A stretch of DNA of 64,000 bases from Lewinellaceae bacterium (GTDB lineage Bacteria > Bacteroidota > Bacteroidia > Chitinophagales > Saprospiraceae), in assembly GCA_020636025.1 (NCBI GenBank), contig JACJYQ010000003.1, forward strand, positions 248,001 to 312,000. The letters are read 5' to 3'. Made by a program: the position numbers and the translations under genes. The notes below the pieces were generated by a model, which was given only the letters and a program-made list of their open reading frames with translations, was not told the origin of the DNA and did not search any database. Numbering within the stretch: the stretch's first letter is position 1; every line of letters begins with the position of its first letter. This document shows, one piece after another, positions 9,136 to 16,926 of this stretch.

Positions 9136-9237
9136 TTTCACGCAAAGAGCGCAAAGGGTTTCGCAAAGGCCGCAAAGTATTGACAATTAAACCTTAGCGA
9201 TCTTTGCGTACTCCTACTTTGCGCCCTTTGCGTGAAA
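9136..9237. repeat. CGCAAAG-rich inverted repeat
   Basis: TTTCACGCAAAGAGCGCAAA begins the left arm and TTTGCGCCCTTTGCGTGAAA ends the right arm, giving a long imperfect hairpin with internal tandem CGCAAAG words. This dispersed repeat style occurs in many Bacteroidota intergenic regions. It may end transcription of the kinase gene. No coding sequence is apparent. Confidence 0.7.
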
Positions 9238-9303
9238 TTAATGTAGAGAAAATATCCAAACAAACTCTAACCACCCCGAAAAACTCGGGAACAAGCGATA
9301 ACT

Positions 9304-10428
9304 ATGCACTACAAAATGAAATTTCTGAAATTCATCTTCAAGGCAATTCTGTCTTTTTTGTCGGTATCCGTGGTAAATGCACAGGGTGCTAAATCTGATG
9401 GAGGGGGCTTGCTGCAAAAACATATTGCACACAGATTGTCTGCCGGCATCACAGCCGGCTACGCGAGCTCGGACAGCATTTTATGGCTTGGATACGAAGG
9501 TTATGCCGATAAAAAAGCTAAAAAGCGGGTTGACTCCCTCACCCGTTTCAGAACAGCATCGATTGCCAAGCCAATCACGGCGGTGGCTGCCTTGCAATTG
9601 TACGAACAAGGCAAACTGGATCTGGACAGCCCCATATCCAGTTACATCCCCGATTTTCCGATCAAGGGCGGGGATTCTATTACCGTGAGACATCTTTTGC
9701 AAAACTCGTCGGGGATCGGCGCCTATGAAGGGAACGAATGGGGTTCAACAACAGAATACCCGACTTTGAGAGATGCCATGCGCGTATTTGAATCGCGAGA
9801 CCTTTTGTTTAAACCCGGAACCGAGTATTTCTATACAAGTTATGGCTATGTGGTGTTGGGATGGGTGATAGAGCAAGTGAGTGGACAGTCTTACGAAGAC
9901 TACATAACGGAACATATTTTCACTCCGGCCGGGATGCTTCACACGGGTGTTGAAAAGTTCGCGGAGCCATTCCCGGAGCTAAGTGAATTATATGATCAGA
10001 AAAACAGTGATCCCCATAAAGCCAGGAAGAGAAAAAACAAGTTGAAAAGGATAGAGAGAGGGAACCTGAGCAATCGGACTCCCGGCGGCGGATTTTACTC
10101 CACCGCTCAGGATATTCTGAAATTTGGTCAGGCCATACTGAACAAACAGTTGCTCAGCGAAGAGACGATGAATATGATGTGGACCGATTCCGGAATCAAA
10201 AAAGAGGGAAATCCTTATGGACTGGGCTGGTTTCTGTACGGCGAAAACCCTCAATACGGACAAGTGTACGGACACAGCGGCGGCCAGTCTGGAGCCTCCA
10301 GTCAACTCATGATCTTGCCCAGGGAAAATGTGGTGATCGTTGTGTTGTCGAACACCTCAAATGTGTGGGAACATGTTTTTGGGCTGAGTGTCAATTTCTT
10401 TGGTGTGGCCGTAAAAGGAAAACCTTGA
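9304..10428 (+). CDS. Serine hydrolase, class C beta-lactamase / penicillin-binding fold
   Basis: Periplasmic or surface serine hydrolase of the beta-lactamase family S12 (374 residues). A signal peptide ends at VVNAQ. The nucleophile motif is SIAK in RTASIAKPITAV, and the third motif is HSGG in YGHSGGQSG. The second motif, normally YxN, appears as YTS in FYTSYGYVVLG, so the general-base network differs from AmpC; esterase or peptidase activity is likelier than antibiotic resistance. An insertion rich in Lys/Arg (about 235-256) sits before GGGFYSTAQD. ATG 9316 would also give a full signal peptide and may be the true start. Confidence 0.88.
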   Translation: MHYKMKFLKFIFKAILSFLSVSVVNAQGAKSDGGGLLQKHIAHRLSAGITAGYASSDSILWLGYEGYADKKAKKRVDSLTRFRTASIAKPITAVAALQLYEQGKLDLDSPISSYIPDFPIKGGDSITVRHLLQNSSGIGAYEGNEWGSTTEYPTLRDAMRVFESRDLLFKPGTEYFYTSYGYVVLGWVIEQVSGQSYEDYITEHIFTPAGMLHTGVEKFAEPFPELSELYDQKNSDPHKARKRKNKLKRIERGNLSNRTPGGGFYSTAQDILKFGQAILNKQLLSEETMNMMWTDSGIKKEGNPYGLGWFLYGENPQYGQVYGHSGGQSGASSQLMILPRENVVIVVLSNTSNVWEHVFGLSVNFFGVAVKGKP

Positions 10429-10553
10429 GCCAGGTGATTTGGCCTGTCCAAAACTTGATTCAGAGTTGATTAATAAAGATATATTGACTTTCCTTTTGTT
10501 ATTACAAACCAAATTGCCCCACAACTTATTTATGTCTTTGGTTTTAGCTTAAT

Positions 10554-10621
10554 CGTCAGACGGCTGGGAGCCGTCTGACGATAGGCGCTTGTGGTCAGAC
10601 GGCTCCCAGCCGTCAGACCAC
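10554..10621. repeat. Pair of large GC-rich palindromes (REP-like)
   Basis: Palindrome A (10554-10580) is CGTCAGACGGCT-GGG-AGCCGTCTGACG, a perfect 12-bp stem. Palindrome B (10591-10621) is GTGGTCAGACGGCT-CCC-AGCCGTCAGACCAC with one mismatch. A and B share the core GTCAGACGGCT, so each arm can pair within or between palindromes, like a BIME of REP elements. The rest of the 300-base gap shows nothing else. Confidence 0.8.
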
Positions 10622-10728
10622 TACGTAAATCGAATGCCAATAGTTCATTATGGTATGTTGCTTTACGTAATTGACGACAACTTTGTACATTTGGTTCCAG
10701 GGATAATCCAACCTGTAGAAAGTAAATA

Positions 10729-11781
10729 ATGGAAACAACCAACACCCAATCCATCCAATCAGACCAAATTTCCGGCACAAAACCATTTAAGTCAAGCTGG
10801 ATCGATTACCTGGTAAACCGGATAGAAAATTTGCCCGGACCACCCTGGGTATTTTACCTGGGCTTATTTCTGGTCACCGGTCTGCTGAATAATGTGGCGC
10901 TGTGGGTGGAAGGAGCTCTCAAGCCGGGTGAGTTTGATACGCTGTTTTCCTTCGCGGCCATTTACAACATATATGGGATTGGCGCTTACCATCATTTGAC
11001 GCGCGTGGCGGCCAACTCACTTCATGATTTATACCCGGCGCTGGATAACACCAAACGGAAGGAAAATGAGCTGGCCTACCGAATGACCAACCTGCCGGCA
11101 GGCTGGGGCTGGCTGGCCCTGATTGTAGGATCAACCCTGGGATTTTTTGATGCCTTTGGATCTCAGTATGACCTGAGCCTGTCCTCCAAAGGCATCTTCA
11201 TCTATTTCGGCATTTTCGAGGCTTTTAGCTACAGCTCGTTTATTGCCTTGATGTTCCTCACGGCCAGGCAGCTGTTTAGGGTGATCAAACTGCACCGGCA
11301 AGTACATGATATAGATTTGTTCAATCTGGCGCCACTTCGGGCCTTCTCGCGCTTAACTGCCACCGCCGGTTTTGCCGTGTTTTTTCTTGGCGCGCTGAGT
11401 GCGCTTGTATACTCTGAAAGTACAGACCCATCCTTGCTTGTATTCTATTCCGGCATAGTGATCCTGGGTATACTCATATTCTTCATGCCTTTGCTCAGCA
11501 TGAGAAACCGGATCAACAAGGAGAAAAAGCAAAAGCTGCTGGAAACCGATCAGCGAACCCGACATATTCTGGAGGAAGTAAAGCAATCGGTGCAAAGCGG
11601 CGAGCTGTCGAAAATGGGGGAGTTAAACACCACGCTGAGCGTGCTGGAGAAAGAAAAATCGATCTTAAAAGGAATTTCCTCCTATCCCTGGGATCCGGGT
11701 ACGCTGAAGTCCTTTATTTCCACAATCCTGTTGCCCTTGTTGCTTTGGTTGATCAGGTATTTGTTGGAGAAGTGGTTGTAA
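10729..11781 (+). CDS. Multi-pass membrane protein of unknown function
   Basis: A 350-residue inner-membrane protein with about seven hydrophobic segments: roughly 41-60, 73-95, 125-145, 160-182, 208-225, 232-250, and a last one near 330-347 (LLPLLLWLIRYLLEKWL). Between the sixth and last segments lies a soluble, charged, helix-prone stretch with coiled-coil character (NRINKEKKQKLLETDQ... SVLEKEKSIL). A central DLYPALDNTKRKENE loop is hydrophilic. I recognise no family. Stands alone between repeats. Confidence 0.7.
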   Translation: METTNTQSIQSDQISGTKPFKSSWIDYLVNRIENLPGPPWVFYLGLFLVTGLLNNVALWVEGALKPGEFDTLFSFAAIYNIYGIGAYHHLTRVAANSLHDLYPALDNTKRKENELAYRMTNLPAGWGWLALIVGSTLGFFDAFGSQYDLSLSSKGIFIYFGIFEAFSYSSFIALMFLTARQLFRVIKLHRQVHDIDLFNLAPLRAFSRLTATAGFAVFFLGALSALVYSESTDPSLLVFYSGIVILGILIFFMPLLSMRNRINKEKKQKLLETDQRTRHILEEVKQSVQSGELSKMGELNTTLSVLEKEKSILKGISSYPWDPGTLKSFISTILLPLLLWLIRYLLEKWL

Positions 11782-11797
11782 GGGGGGATTAGTTAAG

Positions 11798-11954
11798 AGC
11801 TTGTTCAGGTTTCTATGCTGAGGCGAAAGTGAGAGAAATTTGTTTCAGGCGAGGCGAAATTTGCAGACGCATGCGGGCAATTCGGCGAAAATTTCAACGA
11901 AGGATGAAACGAAATTTTCCACTTGCAGCCCAGCGATAGAAACCTGAACAAGCT
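11798..11954. mobile_element. MITE-like palindromic element
   Basis: A 157-base non-coding element with perfect 19-bp terminal inverted repeats AGCTTGTTCAGGTTTCTAT (11798-11816 and, inverted, 11936-11954). Inner segments pair too (GAAATTTGTTTCA against TGAAACGAAATTT), so the whole unit folds as a long imperfect hairpin. TTAA occurs just outside both ends (11793-11796, 11955-11958), a possible target duplication offset by one base on the left. No transposase in the window has these ends. Confidence 0.65.
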
Positions 11955-12102
11955 TTAATAGAGACATCGTAATTGACGGGGGAGTTCAATCGTTAGGTTT
12001 TATAAAAGGTGAAAAAATATTTGTTTCTCAGTGAGAATTTTAACATATTTAATGTTACTTCGGGCAAAACAAAATAGATTAAACCAGTTTAACAGGTTTT
12101 AA

Positions 12103-12973
12103 GAGCATGTTTGGAAATTTAGTTTTTCACAGCGTCAGTATTTAGCAAGAATCATTTGACAATTGGCCCAAAGTATCCATGATTCCGAACTTTCTACTGT
12201 TTTCTCATAATCCTTGGATAGTCTACGGAAGAAATTAAACCATCCAAATGTCCGTTCACTAACCCAACGCCACTTAACAGGGACGAATCCTTTGGCAGTA
12301 GGTGGTTTGGATGAAACCTCCGGAATCACGCCGATTGCTTTTTTAGAGACTTCAAAAAATTCACCTTCGTAAGCCTTATCAACCAATATTCTTTTAGTCC
12401 TTTTCAAAGCTTGCTTCACTTCCAGAATTACCACCCCTCCGTATATACTGTCGCCGCCATTAGCAGCATGAACAACCACCCCCCAAACCAGACCAAGTGT
12501 ATCAACCAAAACCTGACGCTTTCGGCCATTTATTTTCTTATTCCCATCAAGGCCACGCTCCTCAGAAATAAACGGCGCTAACTTAATTGATTGACTATCA
12601 ACACATACTAATGATGGTGTTGCCTCCTTTTCAACTACAATCCTCTGCCTTGAGTTCAGCCTCGTATTTAATTCTCGCAAGGTTCCATCGTGACCCCATT
12701 TTCTAAAATAGTAGTAAACCGCACTCCAATCCGGAAAACAGGGTGGCAAATTCCGCCATTGGCTTCCTGTTTCGTTTATCCAACGAATACCATCTACCAC
12801 TTTTCTCAAATCAATTCGTCTTTTCCGTTGCAAGGGCAAAAATTCTGCTATAACTTGCCATTGGGAATCAGTGAGAGGTTCAAACTTCTTTCGCATAACC
12901 TTATGAATTCGATACTCACAAGTTATGCACTGATTCCTATTTTTTATAATGTATCAAATTTCCAAACACGCTC
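12103..12973 (-). mobile_element. IS5-family insertion sequence, complete
   Basis: An 871-base element bounded by 17-18 bp inverted repeats GAGCrTGTTTGGAAATTT (left 12103-12120 with A, right 12956-12973 with G on the complementary strand). The 3-base direct repeat TAA flanks both ends (12100-12102, 12974-12976), fitting the TNA target sites of IS1031/IS427-type elements. The single transposase gene is intact, so the insertion may be recent. It ends 24 bases before the ATG of the RRM gene. Confidence 0.88.
12135..12896 (-). CDS. IS5-family DDE transposase
   Basis: A 253-residue cut-and-paste transposase with the IS5 signature: N-terminal DUF4096-like domain (LTDSQWQVIAEFLP, GIRWINETGSQWRNLP) followed by an RNase H-like DDE domain. 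Catalytic residues are readable as Asp100 (VCVDSQSIK), Asp173 (ILVDKAYEG) and Glu214 (WVSERTFGWF). It is uninterrupted in one frame, unlike many IS427 members that need a programmed frameshift. It fills nearly the entire element between the inverted repeats. Expression would be from inside the left of the minus strand, pointing away from the RRM gene. Confidence 0.93.
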   Translation of the reverse strand: MRKKFEPLTDSQWQVIAEFLPLQRKRRIDLRKVVDGIRWINETGSQWRNLPPCFPDWSAVYYYFRKWGHDGTLRELNTRLNSRQRIVVEKEATPSLVCVDSQSIKLAPFISEERGLDGNKKINGRKRQVLVDTLGLVWGVVVHAANGGDSIYGGVVILEVKQALKRTKRILVDKAYEGEFFEVSKKAIGVIPEVSSKPPTAKGFVPVKWRWVSERTFGWFNFFRRLSKDYEKTVESSESWILWANCQMILAKY

Positions 12974-12997
12974 TAAGTGTTGATTAAACTTTTTCAT

Positions 12998-14038
12998 ATG
13001 AATATTTTTGTTGCAAAATTGAATTTTGAAACCAACGAAGACAGCCTTAGGGCAGCTTTTGAAGAATTTGGTGAAGTAGAATCCGTAATGATCATCCATG
13101 ATAAATTGACTCAGCGTTCTAAAGGGTTCGGATTTGTTGAAATGGCAAATGAAGATGATGGAATTGTTGCAATTGGAAAATTGAATGCTACCGAAATTGA
13201 TGGAAGGACAATTGTTGTAAAAAAAGCAGAACCTAGACAAAGTAGCAGAGGTGGTAGATTTAGTCACTTTGGTGGGTTTGGTAAGGAATACCGTCACAAT
13301 CGTGGTTATAGAAGAAGTTATGATAGCGATGGTAAGGAAGACACAGGTTTTAATTGGGACAAAGCATCTGATTTTCCTAAAATAAAGGAAAATGAAATTA
13401 ATCAACCAAGCGAAAAATCGAACTTACAAAGAAATAATCTGATAACAGAAGGAACTTTAGTTAAACTCATTATCAATGAAAATATAGAAAATTTCAATCA
13501 ACTTAGAATCGAAGAGTTTACTCAAAAAATAAAGAAATTATTAGACATAGATGATGGCATTGAAATCATTAAAATAGAAAGTGGGAGTGTCATTGTAACC
13601 TTGAAGCTTGAAGATGAAAATGCAAAAAAACTAATTCAATTATTAGCAACTGGGAGCTTAGAAGGATTTGATATAGAGAAAGCTGAACTTCTGAATTATG
13701 AAAAAGAATCACAGGGTAAGAAGGATAATTCAAAAATAATCAAAAGTAATTCTCAACCACTTATTGTTTGGAAAAAACATATAAAGGAAAGTATCGCTAA
13801 GAATGATTTAAATAAAGTGTTTGAAGAAATTAAATATAATTTTTCTCCTGAAGAATCAACGTATGATGAAGCTATTAACTTAGAAGCAAGGTATAATGAA
13901 AATTTAAAAACAGAAAGAATTGGCGTAGAAGATAAAAAAAATATTGAAATTGAGTTTAATAGTATTAGAAATAGCATGCTAAGCATGGTCAATAATATTA
14001 GTACACTGACGAAAAAAAATAAAAAACATTTCAGATAA
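12998..14038 (+). CDS. RRM RNA-binding protein fused to a C-terminal effector-associated-like domain
   Basis: A 346-residue protein. Residues 1-80 form a canonical RNA-recognition motif with RNP2 IFVAKL (3-8) and RNP1 KGFGFVEM (42-49), as in the stand-alone Rbp proteins of Bacteroidota. A Gly/Arg/Tyr-rich linker follows (about 83-112). Residues 151-232 form an alpha/beta module with the pattern GSVIVTLKL..ENAKKLIQLLATGSL, which I have seen in predicted prokaryotic conflict proteins (assignment tentative). Residues about 254-340 are helical and carry LEARYNENLKTERIG...NSIRNSMLSMV, resembling effector-associated domain 11, an adaptor that recruits effectors by like-with-like contact. The gene is A/T-rich against its neighbours. 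ATG 12998 is chosen; a GTG at 12977 abuts the IS target site. Confidence 0.8.
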   Translation: MNIFVAKLNFETNEDSLRAAFEEFGEVESVMIIHDKLTQRSKGFGFVEMANEDDGIVAIGKLNATEIDGRTIVVKKAEPRQSSRGGRFSHFGGFGKEYRHNRGYRRSYDSDGKEDTGFNWDKASDFPKIKENEINQPSEKSNLQRNNLITEGTLVKLIINENIENFNQLRIEEFTQKIKKLLDIDDGIEIIKIESGSVIVTLKLEDENAKKLIQLLATGSLEGFDIEKAELLNYEKESQGKKDNSKIIKSNSQPLIVWKKHIKESIAKNDLNKVFEEIKYNFSPEESTYDEAINLEARYNENLKTERIGVEDKKNIEIEFNSIRNSMLSMVNNISTLTKKNKKHFR

Positions 14039-14069
14039 TATATCCGCAGAAAGTAGATTGCGAAAAACC

Positions 14070-14197
14070 TCATAATCCGGCAATTTGAAAGTTGAGCGTC
14101 AGGAGAGACTCCAGCACTTGTTTATGTTCTTTGATTTTTTTGAAAAAGTCGGTTATGGCCTTTCGGAATTCTGTGAAGTGTTCATAGTAAGAATTTC
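14070..14197 (-). pseudogene. IS630-family transposase remnant (C-terminus only)
   Basis: On the minus strand an open frame ending at TGA 14070-14072 reads NSYYEHFTEFRKAITDFF and later LESLLTLNFQI, the typical last 40 residues of IS630-like DDE transposases. The catalytic core and start are missing, so it is a decayed scrap. The remainder of the 330-base gap up to hsdM shows nothing I can identify. Confidence 0.6.
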
Positions 14198-14371
14198 GTC
14201 ATCCTTAATAATATAGATTTGAATCTAGGTTCAAGTTCTTTCAATTCGGTGAAAAGCTGACTCACAAAATCAAGCACATGCCACTACAAGCCTATGCTGC
14301 CGATTTGTTTAAATTATTAAAAGATCAAAAACTGTATCATTGCCTGGAAAATTAGAGACATAATTCGTAAA

Positions 14372-15922
14372 ATGACAAGTATAAATCAAAGAGCAGAATT
14401 ACAAAATCAGATTTGGAAAATAGCCAACGACGTGCGGGGCTCTGTAGATGGATGGGATTTCAAGCAGTTTGTGTTGGGAACGCTCTTCTATCGCTTTATT
14501 AGTGAAAACTTCACAAATTATATCGAAGGCGGCGATGCGAGTGTGAATTATCCAGGCCTGCCGGATAATGTCATTACACCGGAAATCAAAGACGATGCCG
14601 TCAAGACCAAAGGGTACTTTATCTATCCCAGTCAGCTTTTTGTGAACGTTGCAAAAAATGCAAATAAAAATCCAAACCTCAATACCGATTTGGCCACCAT
14701 ATTCACAGCTATCGAAAGCTCCGCCAATGGTTATCCCTCGGAAGATGATATCAAGGGTTTGTTTGCAGATTTTGATACAACCAGCAGCCGTTTGGGCAAT
14801 ACGGTGGAACATAAAAACAGCCGTCTTGCCGCGGTATTAAAGGGCGTGGAAGGATTAAAGTTCGGGAATTTTGAAGACAACCAGATTGACCTTTTTGGTG
14901 ATGCGTATGAGTTTCTTATTTCCAACTATGCCGCTAATGCAGGAAAATCCGGCGGAGAGTTTTTTACCCCTCAACATGTGTCTAAACTCATCGCACAGCT
15001 TGCGATGCACAAACAGAAAACAGTAAACAAAATATATGACCCAGCCGCGGGTTCGGGATCATTGCTCCTGCAAGCAAAAAAACACTTCGATAATCATATT
15101 ATTGAAGAAGGTTTCTTCGGGCAGGAGATCAACCATACGACCTATAACCTGGCTCGTATGAATATGTTTTTGCACAATGTCAACTACGACAAATTCCATA
15201 TCGTATTGGGGAATACGCTCATAGATCCACAGCTAAGAGATGAAAAGCCCTTCGACGCGATTGTGTCCAACCCGCCTTACTCGGTAAAATGGATCGGCAG
15301 CGACGACCCCACCCTGATCAATGACGACCGCTTTGCTCCGGCAGGTGTGCTGGCCCCGAAATCCAAAGCCGATTTTGCCTTTGTGCTCCATGCGCTCAGC
15401 TACCTGTCCGGTAAAGGCAGGGCTGCCCTGGTTTGTTTTCCAGGCATCTTTTACCGGGGTGGCGCTGAACAGATGATCAGAAAATACCTGATCGACAACA
15501 ACTTCGTGGAGACCGTTATATCCCTGGCGCCCAACCTCTTTTATGGCACATCCATAGCGGTGAATATTCTGGTGCTCTCCAAACACAAAACCGATACCAA
15601 AACCCAGTTTATCGATGCCAGCGGCGAAGACTTCTTCAAAAAGGAAACCAATAACAATGTGCTGACCGATGCCCAGATCGACCGTATTATGGACCTTTTC
15701 GACCAAAAAAAGGAGGACGCGCACATCGCCACTTCCATCGACAATAGTGCCATTGCCGAAAACGACTACAACCTCTCCGTAAGCAGCTACGTAGAAGCCA
15801 AAGACACCCGGGAAGTGATTGACATCCATGCGCTGAACAAAGAGATTGCCGCTACAGTGAGTAGGATAGATGTGCTGCGCGCGGAAATTGACTCTATTGT
15901 TGCTGAAATCAATCAGGATTGA
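14372..15922 (+). CDS. hsdM: Type I restriction-modification system DNA methyltransferase (M subunit)
   Basis: N6-adenine methyltransferase subunit of a type I system; two M and one S subunit make the modification enzyme, which with R also restricts. At 516 residues it is standard length. The N-terminal helical HsdM domain (QNQIWKIANDVRGSVDGWDF, FVLGTLFYRFISENF) is followed by the catalytic domain with SAM motif I DPAAGSGSLL (223-232) and catalytic motif IV NPPY (300-303). The C-terminal tail is helical, as needed for S-subunit contact. First gene of hsdM-rhuM-hsdS-GxxExxY-hsdR; the next ATG lies two bases past its stop. Confidence 0.97.
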   Translation: MTSINQRAELQNQIWKIANDVRGSVDGWDFKQFVLGTLFYRFISENFTNYIEGGDASVNYPGLPDNVITPEIKDDAVKTKGYFIYPSQLFVNVAKNANKNPNLNTDLATIFTAIESSANGYPSEDDIKGLFADFDTTSSRLGNTVEHKNSRLAAVLKGVEGLKFGNFEDNQIDLFGDAYEFLISNYAANAGKSGGEFFTPQHVSKLIAQLAMHKQKTVNKIYDPAAGSGSLLLQAKKHFDNHIIEEGFFGQEINHTTYNLARMNMFLHNVNYDKFHIVLGNTLIDPQLRDEKPFDAIVSNPPYSVKWIGSDDPTLINDDRFAPAGVLAPKSKADFAFVLHALSYLSGKGRAALVCFPGIFYRGGAEQMIRKYLIDNNFVETVISLAPNLFYGTSIAVNILVLSKHKTDTKTQFIDASGEDFFKKETNNNVLTDAQIDRIMDLFDQKKEDAHIATSIDNSAIAENDYNLSVSSYVEAKDTREVIDIHALNKEIAATVSRIDVLRAEIDSIVAEINQD

Positions 15923-15924
15923 AG

Positions 15925-16926
15925 ATGGAAAAAGAAAATAGAGAAGTCATCATTTACAAAAGCGCCGACGGCCTTTCAGAGCTTTCCGTGCATTTGGAGC
16001 ATGAAACTGTCTGGTTGTCATTAGACCAGATGGCTGAGCTATTTGACAGAGATAAATCCACCATATCGCGCCATATTAAAAACGTGTTTGAAGAGGGCGA
16101 ATTACAGAAGGATTCAGTTGTTGCAATTTTTGCAACAACTGCCGCAGATGGTAAAACCTATCAAGTAGAACACTTTAATCTGGATGTCATCATTTCAGTA
16201 GGGTATCGGGTAAAATCGGTTCAAGGAACAAGATTCAGACAATGGGCAACTCTGCGCTTAAAAGAATACATAGTCAAAGGCTTCACCCTGGACGATGAAC
16301 GCCTTAAAAACCTTGGCGGCGGCAACTATTGGAAAGAACTGCTGGATCGCATCCGCGATATCCGTTCCAGCGAAAAAGTGATGTACCGGCAGGTGCTGGA
16401 TCTGTATGCTACTGCTACTGACTACGACCCCAAAAGCGAGGAAAGTATTGCGTTCTTTAAAATAGTACAAAACAAACTGCACTACGCTGCCCATGGCAAT
16501 ACGGCCAGCGAAGTGATCTACATGCGCGTAGGTAGCGACAAACCCTTTGCGGGCCTGACCAACTTTAAAGGCAGCCAGCCTACGCAGGCCGAAGCCATGA
16601 TTGCTAAAAACTACCTGGATGAGAAAGAGCTGAGGGTGTTGAACAACCTGGTGGCGGCCTACTTCGACCTGGCCGAACTAAATGCCATTGAAGAGCGGGA
16701 AATGCGCATGGCTGACTATGTACAGGAACTGGACCGCATTTTGTCCTCAACAGGCAGAAAAGTGCTGGACAGCCCGGGAAAAATTTCAACAACGCAAGCC
16801 AGGGATAAAGCTGTGAAGGAGTACAAAGCATATAAAAACAAAACCCTGGCAGATGTTGAAAAACAGTATCTACAAACCATTGCCGATTTGGAAAAAGAGG
16901 CAAAAAAAGGAAGCCGGAAAAAATGA
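15925..16926 (+). CDS. RhuM-family protein within the type I operon
   Basis: A 333-residue protein of the 'virulence RhuM' family, named after a Salmonella pathogenicity-island gene and often found inside type I restriction operons; its biochemical role is not established. The N-terminal part has a helix-turn-helix-like stretch (WLSLDQMAELFDRDKSTISRH) followed by FNLDVIISVGYRVKS and RFRQWATLRLKEYI, features shared with phage Rha/KilA-type antirepressor domains; the C-terminal third is coiled (KAVKEYKAYKNKTLADVEKQ). It begins two bases after hsdM and its stop overlaps the hsdS start (ATGA), so it is cotranslated with both subunits. A regulatory or anti-phage sensing role is inference. Confidence 0.9.
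   Translation: MEKENREVIIYKSADGLSELSVHLEHETVWLSLDQMAELFDRDKSTISRHIKNVFEEGELQKDSVVAIFATTAADGKTYQVEHFNLDVIISVGYRVKSVQGTRFRQWATLRLKEYIVKGFTLDDERLKNLGGGNYWKELLDRIRDIRSSEKVMYRQVLDLYATATDYDPKSEESIAFFKIVQNKLHYAAHGNTASEVIYMRVGSDKPFAGLTNFKGSQPTQAEAMIAKNYLDEKELRVLNNLVAAYFDLAELNAIEEREMRMADYVQELDRILSSTGRKVLDSPGKISTTQARDKAVKEYKAYKNKTLADVEKQYLQTIADLEKEAKKGSRKK

Noticed and set aside
9304..10428. Antibiotic-resistance beta-lactamase
   Set aside because: The second motif is YTS and the fold family S12 is mostly esterases and peptidases; the same caution applies to 46516-48024.
14200..14371. Second transposase fragment upstream of hsdM
   Set aside because: A short plus-strand frame (MPLQAYAADLFKLLKDQKLY) was seen but I could not tie it to any family; it may be remnant DNA of the nearby IS630 scrap.
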